NCBI GenBank assembly: GCA_003725745.1
Contig: RHDP01000001.1
Location: 2,571,501 to 2,635,500, forward strand
Direction: 5' to 3'
Source of the DNA: Streptomyces sp. I6
Lineage (GTDB): Bacteria; Actinomycetota; Actinomycetes; Streptomycetales; Streptomycetaceae
DNA length: 64,000 nt
In this document: piece after piece, positions 25,746 through 33,608 of the stretch
Layout: each line of letters starts with the position of its first letter
Numbering within the stretch: the first letter of the stretch is position 1
Notes under the pieces: generated by a model
Told to the model about the DNA's origin: nothing
What the model saw: the letters and a program-made list of their open reading frames with translations, nothing else
Database searches by the model: none
Position numbers and translations under genes: made by a program

Positions 25746-27331
25746 GGCGACTCCGGCTGCGACTGCACCGGGGACCCCATCGGCAGCACCGCCGACACCC
25801 GGAAACCGCCCCCGTCCGTCGGCCCCGACACGAACACCCCACCCAGCGCCGACACCCGCTCCCGCATACCCACCAGGCCGTTCCCCCCGCTCGGCAGACC
25901 CGCGTCCGCCGCACCCCGCCGCGAGGGCCCGTTCTCCACCTGCATCGCGATCTCCGCCTCACGATGAGCGACCCGCACCCACGCCTTCGCACCCGCCGCG
26001 TGCTTGTGCACGTTCGTCAGCGCCTCCTGCACCACCCGGAACGCCGTCTGCTCCACCTCCGGCCGGTACGCACGCGGCTCACCCTGCACCGAGAACTCCA
26101 CGGCCACCCCCGCCAACCGCGACTGCTCCACCAGCGAAACGAGATCCGCCAGCGACGGCCCCTCCACCGCAACCGCCGCCCCCGCAACCGCCCCCTCGGC
26201 GACCTCGACGACCTCGGCAGCCTCAGCGGCCTCCGCCGCAGCCGCGGCCGCGGCCCCCACCGCCGCCAGCGGCACCGGCTCAGCCGTCGCCCGCGCCACG
26301 ACCTCCTCGCCCGACCGCAGCACCCCCAACATCTCCCGCAGCTCCGTCAGCGCCTGCCGGCCCATGTCCCCCACCAGCGCCGCGTTCCTCGCCGCCTTCT
26401 GCGGATCCTTCAACGCCACCACCTGCAACGCCGCCGCGTGCACCACCATCAGACTCACCCGGTGCGCCACCACGTCGTGCATCTCCCGCGCGATCCGCGT
26501 CCGCTCCTCCGTACGCGCCCACTGCGCCTGCTGCTCCGCACGGTCCGCCAGCAGTGACAGCTCCTGCTCCAGACTGATCGCACGCTCCCGCAGGCTCTCC
26601 ATCAGCCGCCGCCGCGCCCCGACGTAGAGTCCCAGCAGCAGCGGCGGGGTGGTCAGCCCGATCGACATCACGACCGACACCACCGGCACGTACCAGGACC
26701 CCGGATCGAAGTCGGCCGTCGCCACGTCCTGCCGGGTCCTCACGAACGTGACGATCAGGGTCCCCAGCAGCGACATCCCCGCCAGCGCCGCGATCACCCG
26801 CCGCGACGCCTCCGAGGCGGCGAGCGTGTACAGCCCGACGATCCCCATCAGGAAGCCCATCCCGGCCGGCGTGATCGCGATCGACACCAGCACCACGGCC
26901 ACCGGCCAGCGCCGGCGCAGCACCAGCACCGACCCGGCGAGCAGCCCGAAGACCACCCCCATCGGCGCGGGCAGCGAGGCCGTCTCCGCGAACCGCACAC
27001 CCTCGAGCGCGCATTCCACGGCGGACACGAGAGCGAGCCCCACGTCCAGCACCGCACTCCGCCGCCGCCCCCACCACAGCGATCCCCACAGCGCTCCTCC
27101 CGGCGACGACCCGCTCCACAGGGCGCCCCGTGTGCCACCCCGCCCGCCGCCCGTCGTGTCTCCCGGCCCGCCCCCCGCAGACCCGCCGTCCCGCCTGCTT
27201 CCCGAAGCCTCGCCCCGCCCGCCCTCGCCCTGGCCGGTCCGTCCGCCCTCCGGCGCGCCTTTCCGCCCGCCTCCGCGCCCGCCTCCCGGCCCGCCGTCCG
27301 CAGAGTCCCGGTGTGCCCCCGTTGTGGTCAT
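25736..27331 (-). CDS. Orphan sensor histidine kinase, NarL-partner (HisKA_3) type
   Basis: 531 residues. A ~85-residue Gly/Arg/Ser-rich cytoplasmic leader precedes five or six TM helices (~90-225), then a coiled-coil (R-R-L-M-E-S-L-R-E-R-A-I-S-L-E-Q-E-L), the HisKA_3 phospho-acceptor box REMHDVVAHRVSL (His ~280), and a HATPase_c domain with N-box QEALTNVHKHA and G-box GNGLVGMRERV. Between dimerisation and ATPase domains is an unusual ~35-residue Ala/Glu/Val tract (AAAAAAAEAAEAAEVVEVAE). No response regulator gene is adjacent, so the partner must be elsewhere. Signal unknown. Confidence 0.88.
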   Translation of the reverse strand: MTTTGAHRDSADGGPGGGRGGGRKGAPEGGRTGQGEGGRGEASGSRRDGGSAGGGPGDTTGGGRGGTRGALWSGSSPGGALWGSLWWGRRRSAVLDVGLALVSAVECALEGVRFAETASLPAPMGVVFGLLAGSVLVLRRRWPVAVVLVSIAITPAGMGFLMGIVGLYTLAASEASRRVIAALAGMSLLGTLIVTFVRTRQDVATADFDPGSWYVPVVSVVMSIGLTTPPLLLGLYVGARRRLMESLRERAISLEQELSLLADRAEQQAQWARTEERTRIAREMHDVVAHRVSLMVVHAAALQVVALKDPQKAARNAALVGDMGRQALTELREMLGVLRSGEEVVARATAEPVPLAAVGAAAAAAAEAAEAAEVVEVAEGAVAGAAVAVEGPSLADLVSLVEQSRLAGVAVEFSVQGEPRAYRPEVEQTAFRVVQEALTNVHKHAAGAKAWVRVAHREAEIAMQVENGPSRRGAADAGLPSGGNGLVGMRERVSALGGVFVSGPTDGGGFRVSAVLPMGSPVQSQPESPAV

Positions 27332-27486
27332 GTCTCACAGCGTACGAAAGCGGTCGAGCGGTTTTCCGGCGGCTTCCGCAGCACGAACCGCCGCCCCAGA
27401 GGGCCGTGAACCGCGACAATCGCCCGAACCGGCGAATCGGGCACGCTTTCGACCCGGACGCCCGCATTCGAGACGAGCCTGGATGC

Positions 27487-28358
27487 ATGACCTCCATGAG
27501 CGGCGGATGCGCCGACTTCGACGACCTCCGCAGACAGGCGATCGCGCTGCGCCGCGAGGGCCTCAGCCTCCGCCAGATCCGCGACCGGCTCCGCATCGGC
27601 AACAACGACATCCTCAACCGCCTGGTGAAGGGCGAGCCCCCGCCGGACTGGACCAGGCGCCCCACGCGCGGGACGACCTCCGCGCGAAGGCGCGCGCACT
27701 CCGGAGCCAGGGGATGACCTACGACCAGATCCAGGTCGAACTGGGCTGCTCGAAGAGCTCGATCTCGCTGTGGGTACGGGACCTGCCGAAGCCGGTTCCG
27801 CGCACGCCTTCGGAGCAGGCGAGACTGGCCGCCCGGAAGCGCTGGGAGCACGAGGGCCCGAGGAGGGAGGCAGCGCGTCAGGCGACCAAGGACACCGCCC
27901 GGCGGGAGATCGGCACCCTGACCGAGCGGGAGTTGTTCCTCGTCGGGGTGGGGCTGTACTGGGCCGAAGGCACCAAGGACAAACCTCACGCCCGCCGAGA
28001 GAGGGTTATCTTCGTCAACAGCGACCCCGGAATGATCAGGCTGTTCCTCGCATGGCTCGACCTGGTCGGAGTGGACCGAGGCCACCTGAGGTTCCACGTC
28101 ATGATCCACGAGTCCGCCGATGTGCATGGCGCGGAGCGCTACTGGGCCGACGTGGTGGAGGCAGACGTCTCGGCTTTCGGCAAGACCACGCTCAAGCGGC
28201 ACAACCCGAAGACCGTCCGCAAGAACGTGGACACGCGCTACCGGGGCTGCCTCGTCATCCAGGTCAGGCAGAGCGCCGAGCTGTACCGTCGCATCGAGGG
28301 CTGGTGGTACGGCATAGTAGGGGCTGCATCCGCAACCGAACCACCAAATCGGATATAG
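27487..28358 (+). CDS. Tandem helix-turn-helix protein with LAGLIDADG-like domain (frameshifted as sequenced)
   Basis: ~290 residues when repaired. Two similar HTH units lie at ~12-50 (DDLRRQAIALRREGLSLRQI, then NNDILNRLVKGE) and ~61-100 (DDLRAKARALRSQGMTYDQI, then CSKSSISLWVRDLP). The rest has L-F-L-V-G-V-G-L-Y-W-A-E-G-T-K followed by I-F-V-N-S-D-P and a second half with R-F-H-V-M-I-H-E, which resembles a LAGLIDADG homing-endonuclease core; that reading is mine. The HTH units are in different frames, joined by adding one C to 27660-27663 (RRPHARDD). The stop is only 6 nt before tRNA-Gln. A second ATG at 27496 is an alternative start. Function unknown. Confidence 0.65.
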
Positions 28359-28364
28359 CGGCAA

Positions 28365-28435
28365 TCCCGGGTCGTCTAAGGGCAAGACGTCAGATTTTGG
28401 TTCTGATCATGGGGGTTCGAGTCCTCCCCCGGGAG
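28365..28435 (+). tRNA. tRNA-Gln (anticodon TTG)
   Basis: Full cloverleaf: 7-bp acceptor TCCCGGG/CCCGGGA, D-stem GTCT/AGAC, anticodon stem TCAGA/TCTGA with loop TTTTGGT (anticodon TTG), T-stem GGGGG/CCTCC with loop TTCGAGT, discriminator G. CCA is not encoded. It lies between the tandem-HTH gene and glmU. Confidence 0.95.
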
Positions 28436-28549
28436 CAAGCCTGCTCGGTTCGGGCCCTGACCCCACGGTCAGGGCCCGCGCTCATTTCACGCCTGTACGC
28501 CCCCGGTATCCTTCGGGTGTCCACCACCCGAAAGCCGAAGGGCATTCCC

Positions 28550-29997
28550 GTGAGCGCCAACCGCCCGGCCGCCGTCGTCGTCCTCGCAGCGGGTGAGGGC
28601 ACCCGCATGAAGTCGAAGACCCCCAAGGTCCTGCACGAGATCGCCGGACGCTCGCTCGTCGGGCATGTCGTGTCCGCGGCCCGCGAGCTCGAGCCCGAGC
28701 AGCTCGTCGTGGTCGTGGGGCATGCGAGCGAGCAGGTCGAGGGGCACCTCGCGGCGCACTACGAGGGGACGCGCACGGCGTTCCAGGCGGAGCAGAACGG
28801 CACGGGGCACGCCGTGCGCATGGCGCTCGAGGAGCTGGGCCAGGCACCGGACGGCACGGTCGTGGTGGTGTGCGGCGACACCCCCCTCCTCTCCGGCGGG
28901 ACGCTGTCCGCGCTCGTCGAGGCGCATGCCGCGGACGGCAACGCGGTGACGGTGCTGACGGCCCAGGTCCCGGACTCGACGGGGTACGGCCGGATCGTGC
29001 GGGACGCCGCCACGGGTGCGGTGACCGCGATCGTGGAGCACAAGGACGCCTCCGAAGCCGAACGGGCCATCAGGGAGATCAATTCGGGGGTCTTCGCGTT
29101 CGACGGCCGGCTGCTGGCGGACGCGCTCGGCAAGGTCCGTACGGACAACAGCCAGGGCGAGGAGTATCTGACGGATGTGCTCGGGATCCTGCGCGAGGCG
29201 GGGCACCGGGTGGGTGCGTCGATGGCCGGGGACCACCGGGAGATCCTGGGGATCAACAACCGGGTCCAGCTGGCGGAGGCGCGCCTGCTGCTGAACCGGC
29301 GGCTGCTGGAGCAGGCGATGACCGCCGGTGTGACGGTGGTGGACCCGGCGTCGGTGCTGGTGGACGTGACGGTGACGTTCGAGCGGGACGCGGTGATCCA
29401 TCCCGGTACGCAGCTGCTGGGTGCGACGCATGTGGCGGAGGACGCCGAGGTGGGTCCGAACACGCGGCTGCGGGACACGGTGGTGCACCGGGGGCGCGGG
29501 TGGACAACACGGTGGCGGACGACGCGGTGATCGGCGAGTCGGCGTCGGTGGGTCCCTACGCGTATCTGCGTCCGGGTACGCGGCTGGGCACGAGCGCCAA
29601 GGCCGGTACGTACGTGGAGATGAAGAACGCGACGATCGGCGAGGGCACCAAGGTGCCGCACCTGTCGTACGTGGGCGACGCGACGATCGGTGATCACACC
29701 AACATCGGTGCGGCCTCGGTGTTCGTGAACTACGACGGCGAGGCGAAGCACCACACGACGATCGGCTCCCACTGCAAGACGGGCTCGGACAACATGTTTG
29801 TTGCTCCCGTCACAGTTGGGGACGGTGCGTACACCGCGGCGGGTTCGGTGATCACGAAGGATGTGCCCGCGGGTTCGCTGGCCGTGGCCCGCGGTCAGCA
29901 GCGGAATATCGAGGGTTGGGTGGCGCGGAAGCGTCCGGGCAGTGCGGCGGCGCAGGCGGCTCAGATCGCGGCCGAGGCCGTGGAGCGCGAGGGCTGA
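28550..29997 (+). CDS. glmU: Bifunctional GlmU, GlcNAc-1-P uridyltransferase/GlcN-1-P acetyltransferase (frameshifted as sequenced)
   Basis: GlmU makes UDP-GlcNAc for peptidoglycan. The N-terminal uridyltransferase has [18 protein letters not shown] (~11-28), V-V-C-G-D-T-P-L-L and N-S-G-V-F-A-F. The C-terminal left-handed beta-helix acetyltransferase has [28 protein letters not shown] and V-N-Y-D-G. The halves lie in different frames and join if one G is added to the run 29490-29494 ([14 protein letters not shown]). Since glmU is essential, a sequencing deletion is the likely cause. The GTG start matches the usual [14 protein letters not shown] start, though its ribosome site is weak. Confidence 0.92.
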
Positions 29998-30114
29998 CCG
30001 AAAACGGGTGCGCCCATCTCGGCGTACCGTGATACGTGCACATGATTCGGCTGGCTCGCCGCACAGGCACGGGCGGATCGGCAGCGGAGAAACACGTCTG
30101 AGGAGACAGTTGCT

Positions 30115-31089
30115 GTGACCGGGATCAAGACGACCGGCGAGAAGAAGCTGATGCTCTTCTCCGGCCGCGCCCACCCCGAGCTGGCCGAGGAGGTGGCCCA
30201 CCAGCTGGGGGTCGACCTGGTGCCGACGAAGGCGTTCGATTTCGCCAACGGTGAGATCTACGTCCGCTTCCAGGAGTCGGCGCGCGGCGCGGACTGCTTC
30301 CTGATGCAGAGCCACACGGCCCCCATCAACAAGTGGATCATGGAGCAGTTGATCATGATCGATGCTCTGAAGCGGGCTTCCGCTCGGAGCATCACGGTGA
30401 TCCTGCCCTTCTACGGCTACGCGCGCCAGGACAAGAAGCACCGCGGGCGCGAGCCGATCTCGGCGCGCCTGATCGCGGACCTGATGAAGACGGCCGGTGC
30501 GGACCGGATCCTCACGGTGGATCTGCACACCGACCAGATCCAGGGCTTCTTCGACGGTCCGGTGGACCATCTGTTCGCGCTGCCGCTGCTGGCGGACTAC
30601 GTAAGCGCCAAGGTCGACCGCTCGAAGCTGACGGTGGTGTCCCCCGACGCCGGGCGGGTGCGGGTCGCGGACCGCTGGTGCGACCGTCTGGACGCGCCGC
30701 TGGCGATCGTGCACAAGCGCCGCGACAAGGACGTGGCGAACCAGGTGACGGTCCACGAGGTCGTGGGCAATGTCGAGGGCCGGGTCTGCGTCCTCGTCGA
30801 CGACATGATCGACACCGGTGGCACGATCTGCGCGGCCGCCGAGGCGCTGTTCTCCCACGGCGCCGAGGACGTGATCGTGACGGCCACCCACGGTGTGCTG
30901 TCGGGTCCGGCCGCGGACCGTCTGAAGAACTCGAAGGTGAGCGAGTTCGTCTTCACCGACACGCTCCCGGACCCGGGCAATCTGGAGCTGGACAAGATCA
31001 CCGTCCTGTCGATCGCCCCGACCATCGCGCGTGCCGTGCGCGAGGTCTTCGAGGACGGCTCGGTGACGAGCCTCTTCGAGGAGCAGTAG
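30115..31089 (+). CDS. prs: Ribose-phosphate pyrophosphokinase
   Basis: 324 residues, GTG start with GAGGAGA ~10 nt upstream. It makes PRPP for nucleotide, His and Trp synthesis. It has the flexible loop Y-A-R-Q-D-K-K-H-R-G-R-E-P-I-S, the D-L-H-T-D-Q-I-Q-G-F-F segment, the catalytic K-R-R-D-K and the PRPP-binding motif VLVDDMIDTGGT. It follows glmU by 117 nt in the usual actinobacterial order. Its last codons and stop are included in a 46-bp tandem duplication. Confidence 0.96.
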   Translation: MTGIKTTGEKKLMLFSGRAHPELAEEVAHQLGVDLVPTKAFDFANGEIYVRFQESARGADCFLMQSHTAPINKWIMEQLIMIDALKRASARSITVILPFYGYARQDKKHRGREPISARLIADLMKTAGADRILTVDLHTDQIQGFFDGPVDHLFALPLLADYVSAKVDRSKLTVVSPDAGRVRVADRWCDRLDAPLAIVHKRRDKDVANQVTVHEVVGNVEGRVCVLVDDMIDTGGTICAAAEALFSHGAEDVIVTATHGVLSGPAADRLKNSKVSEFVFTDTLPDPGNLELDKITVLSIAPTIARAVREVFEDGSVTSLFEEQ

Positions 31090-31166
31090 GGGCCGCGGGC
31101 GGCGGGACCGCTCGATCGGGTTCGAGGAGCAGTAGGGGCCGCGGGCGGCGGGACCGCTCGATCGGG
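31075..31166 (+). repeat. Perfect 46-bp tandem duplication across the prs stop codon
   Basis: Positions 31075-31120 and 31121-31166 are identical. The unit begins within the last codons of prs (F-E-E-Q-stop) and continues into the 3' non-coding region, so the second copy is a silent duplicate of the gene's end. Confidence 0.95.
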
Positions 31167-31192
31167 GTGATCGGAGATCGATTTAGGCTGCG

Positions 31193-31255
31193 GCCTCCCT
31201 CCGGGTAGACTCATCGGGTTGCTCGGCGAGGGAGGCCGTACCGTTTCGTGTACGG
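31193..31255 (+). promoter_or_regulatory. Structured leader region upstream of rplY
   Basis: Two inverted repeats lie between prs and rplY: GCCTCCCT (31193-31200) with AGGGAGGC (31229-31236), and CCGTAC (31236-31241) with GTACGG (31250-31255). A TAGACT box at 31206-31211 falls between the first arms. This may be a promoter with a structured leader, possibly for autoregulation; it does not match a leader I know. Confidence 0.35.
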
Positions 31256-31340
31256 CGGTCCGTTATCGACGCGCTCTTCGTAGCAGGCCGGTCGTGGCCG
31301 GGTGACTGTTCATGTTCGTCACCGCATACGAGGAGTGCAC

Positions 31341-31943
31341 ATGTCCGAGGTGAAGATTTCCGCGGAACTCCGCAGCGAGTTCGGCAAGGGCGCCGCCCGG
31401 CGCATCCGTCGCGACGACAAGGTCCCCGGCGTTCTGTACGGTCACGGCTCCGACCCGATCCACCTGACGCTGCCGGGTCACGACCTGCTGCTGGCGCTGC
31501 GCACCCCGAACGTCCTGCTCGCGCTGGACATCGAGGGCAAGAAGGAGCTGGCGATCCCGAAGGCGGCGCAGCGCGACCCGCTGAAGGGCTTCCTGGAGCA
31601 CGTGGACCTGCTGCTGGTGAAGCGCGGCGAGAAGGTCACGGTCGAGGTTCCGGTGCAGGCCGAGGGTGAGCTGGCGCCCGGTGGCAACCTGCTGGAGCAC
31701 GTGCTGAACGCGCTGCCGGTCGAGGCCGAGGCCACCCACATCCCCGAGTCCTTCACGGTGTCCGTCGAGGGCCTGGAGGCCGGTGCCTCCGTCCACGCCA
31801 AGGACGTCGAGCTGCCGAAGGGCGTGACCCTGGCGGTGGACGAGGACGCGGTCGTGCTCCAGGTCCTGGCCGCGCAGGCCGAGGAGCCGGCTGCCGAGGC
31901 CGAGGAAGGCGAGGAGGGCGAGGCCGCGGTCGCCGAGGCCTGA
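31341..31943 (+). CDS. rplY: 50S ribosomal protein L25/general stress protein Ctc
   Basis: 200 residues, ATG with AGGAG 7 nt upstream. N-terminal L25 fold binding 5S rRNA (RSEFGKGAARRIRRDDKVPGVLYG) at ~1-95, then the TL5/Ctc C-terminal beta domain (~100-185) with V-E-V-P-V-Q-A-E-G-E, and a Glu/Ala-rich acidic tail. Located between prs and pth as in other actinobacteria. Confidence 0.96.
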   Translation: MSEVKISAELRSEFGKGAARRIRRDDKVPGVLYGHGSDPIHLTLPGHDLLLALRTPNVLLALDIEGKKELAIPKAAQRDPLKGFLEHVDLLLVKRGEKVTVEVPVQAEGELAPGGNLLEHVLNALPVEAEATHIPESFTVSVEGLEAGASVHAKDVELPKGVTLAVDEDAVVLQVLAAQAEEPAAEAEEGEEGEAAVAEA

Positions 31944-32048
31944 GCCGTACGCTCTGCCTGACGGGGTGGCGGGCCGCGCGGCCCGCCACCCCGTTCTCTG
32001 TTCTGGGACTCTTTGCGGACTCGAGGAGACGGCCATGAGGAGACGGTC

Positions 32049-32648
32049 ATGACGACGGACGACGCCGGCGCGCCCTGGCTGGTGGTGGGCCTGGGGAACC
32101 CGGGGCCGGGGTATGCCGGGAACCGCCACAACGTGGGGTTCATGGTCGTGGATCTGCTCGCGGAGCGGATGGGCGGGAAGTTCAAGCGCGCGGCCAAGGC
32201 GCAGGCGCAGGTGGTGGAGGGCCGGATCGGTCCCCCGGGCCCGGGGAGCCGGCGGGTGATCCTGGCGAAGCCGATGTCGTACATGAATCTCTCGGGTGGT
32301 CCCGTGGTGGCGCTGCGGGACTTCTACAAGGTTCCGACGGCTCATGTGGTGGCGGTGCACGACGAGCTGGACATCGACTTCGGGGTGCTGCGGCTGAAGC
32401 TGGGGGGTGGCGACAACGGGCACAACGGCCTGAAGTCGATGACGAAGGCGATGGGTTCGGACTACCACCGGGTGCGCTTCGGGATCGGGCGTCCGCCCGG
32501 GCGGATGCAGGTGGCCGACTTCGTGCTGAAGGACTTCTCCGGCGCGGAGCGCAAGGAGCTGGACTACTTCGTGGACCGCGGGGCGGATTCGGTGGAGTGT
32601 CTGGTGACCGAGGGGCTGGAGCGGGCGCAGAGTACGTACAACTCCTGA
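32049..32648 (+). CDS. pth: Peptidyl-tRNA hydrolase
   Basis: 199 residues. It recycles peptidyl-tRNA released from stalled ribosomes. Signature residues: V-V-G-L-G-N-P-G-P-x-Y-x-x-N-R-H-N-V-G-F with catalytic His, the [10 protein letters not shown] segment, and H-D-E-L-D-I plus G-G-x-x-G-H-N-G-L. The ribosome site and start are tandemly duplicated just upstream: a GAGGAGACGGYCAT unit occurs twice, so a 5-codon ORF (32035-32052) overlaps the real ATG by ATGA. Confidence 0.96.
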   Translation: MTTDDAGAPWLVVGLGNPGPGYAGNRHNVGFMVVDLLAERMGGKFKRAAKAQAQVVEGRIGPPGPGSRRVILAKPMSYMNLSGGPVVALRDFYKVPTAHVVAVHDELDIDFGVLRLKLGGGDNGHNGLKSMTKAMGSDYHRVRFGIGRPPGRMQVADFVLKDFSGAERKELDYFVDRGADSVECLVTEGLERAQSTYNS

Positions 32649-32714
32649 CAAGCGCCCCCATAGCGCTGGCCGGAAGTTGACCGGGTGCGGTCGGGTGCCG
32701 AAGGATCCGGCCCC

Positions 32715-33185
32715 ATGAAGCGGAACTCCTCCGGCCGGATACTCGACCACGGCCGACGTGTGTCCATGGGCGCGGTGGCGCTGCTGCTGCTCGTCGCCGG
32801 CTTCTGGTCGTCCTGGGGCACGGCGCAGCATGTGCTGCTGTCCAAGGGCCGCGAGCACGGGAGACTCACCGTCGCCGACTGCGGTGAGACGGTGTGCACG
32901 GGTCCGTTCGATCCCGAGGGCCCGGGCGGCGAGCGTACGGGCATGGCCATCGAGCGGTCGGTGGCCGTGTCCGAGGGCGCGCGGCTCGATGTGGTGGTGA
33001 AGCCGGGTACGGACGAGGCCGTGCGCGCCGGCTGGCCCGGGGCGCTGCACGCCTGGCTGCCGCTCGGTGGTGCGCTGCTGCTCGCGGCCTGTGTGGTCGG
33101 CGGCGGTCTGCGGATGCCGCGGACGGCTTGGGCGACGGCCGCCGCGGGCGGTGCGTTGCTGATGGGCGCGTTCTTCGCGCTGTGA
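32715..33185 (+). CDS. Small membrane protein of unknown function
   Basis: 156 residues. One TM helix near the N-terminus (M-G-A-V-A-L-L-L-L-V-A-G-F-W), a ~75-residue extracytoplasmic loop with two Cys (ADCGETVCTG), then two TM helices near the C-terminus ending G-A-F-F-A-L. No family recognised. The last two codons and stop form the first unit of a 9-bp tandem array. Confidence 0.65.
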   Translation: MKRNSSGRILDHGRRVSMGAVALLLLVAGFWSSWGTAQHVLLSKGREHGRLTVADCGETVCTGPFDPEGPGGERTGMAIERSVAVSEGARLDVVVKPGTDEAVRAGWPGALHAWLPLGGALLLAACVVGGGLRMPRTAWATAAAGGALLMGAFFAL

Positions 33186-33239
33186 GCGCTGTGAGCGCTG
33201 TGAGCGCTGTGAGCGCTGTGAGCGCTGTGAGCGCTGTGA
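33177..33239. repeat. 9-bp tandem repeat, seven copies, at a stop codon
   Basis: Seven perfect copies of GCGCTGTGA. The first copy encodes Ala-Leu-stop of the membrane protein ending at 33185, so every unit carries an in-frame stop. Confidence 0.95.
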
Positions 33240-33410
33240 GGATTTCCCGCCCCGGCGGGCCGCCTGCCGGGGCGGCCCCTGCCGGCCCGGGACCCGTGGT
33301 CGGCGGGCGGTGCCCGCCCGCCGGCCACGACGCCGGCCGCGGCACCGGCGCCTGCCCCTCGGCCCGCCGCGCAGCCGATGGGTGGCCCTGCCGTGAAGGG
33401 CACGGGGTCC

Positions 33411-33543
33411 GGAAGCGAGCCCGGCGTCTGGAGGAGGGCGACGCGGCCCGGAAGGACGACGGGAGGCGGAAACGATCCCGGCACCCGGAGGAGGGCGACG
33501 CGGCCCGGGAGGACGACGGGGCCCGGAAACGAGCCCGGGGCCC
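33411..33543. repeat. 57-bp direct repeat, ~2.3 copies
   Basis: A unit containing GAGGAGGGCGACGCGGCCCGG recurs with a 57-bp period (33431 and 33488), plus a partial third copy. It lies in the 420-nt region between the convergent membrane-protein and ppc genes, which holds no supported gene and may include the ppc terminator. Confidence 0.75.
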
Positions 33544-33608
33544 GGGACGGCTCCCGGGCCCCGGGCGACGGGGCCGTGCGATGCGGTGCGGTGCGGTGCC
33601 GGCGGGTG

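Noticed and set aside
29490-29494. Programmed frameshift in glmU
   Set aside because: No slippery heptamer or conserved stimulator is expected in glmU, and the same one-base loss recurs in unrelated genes, so a sequence error is simpler.
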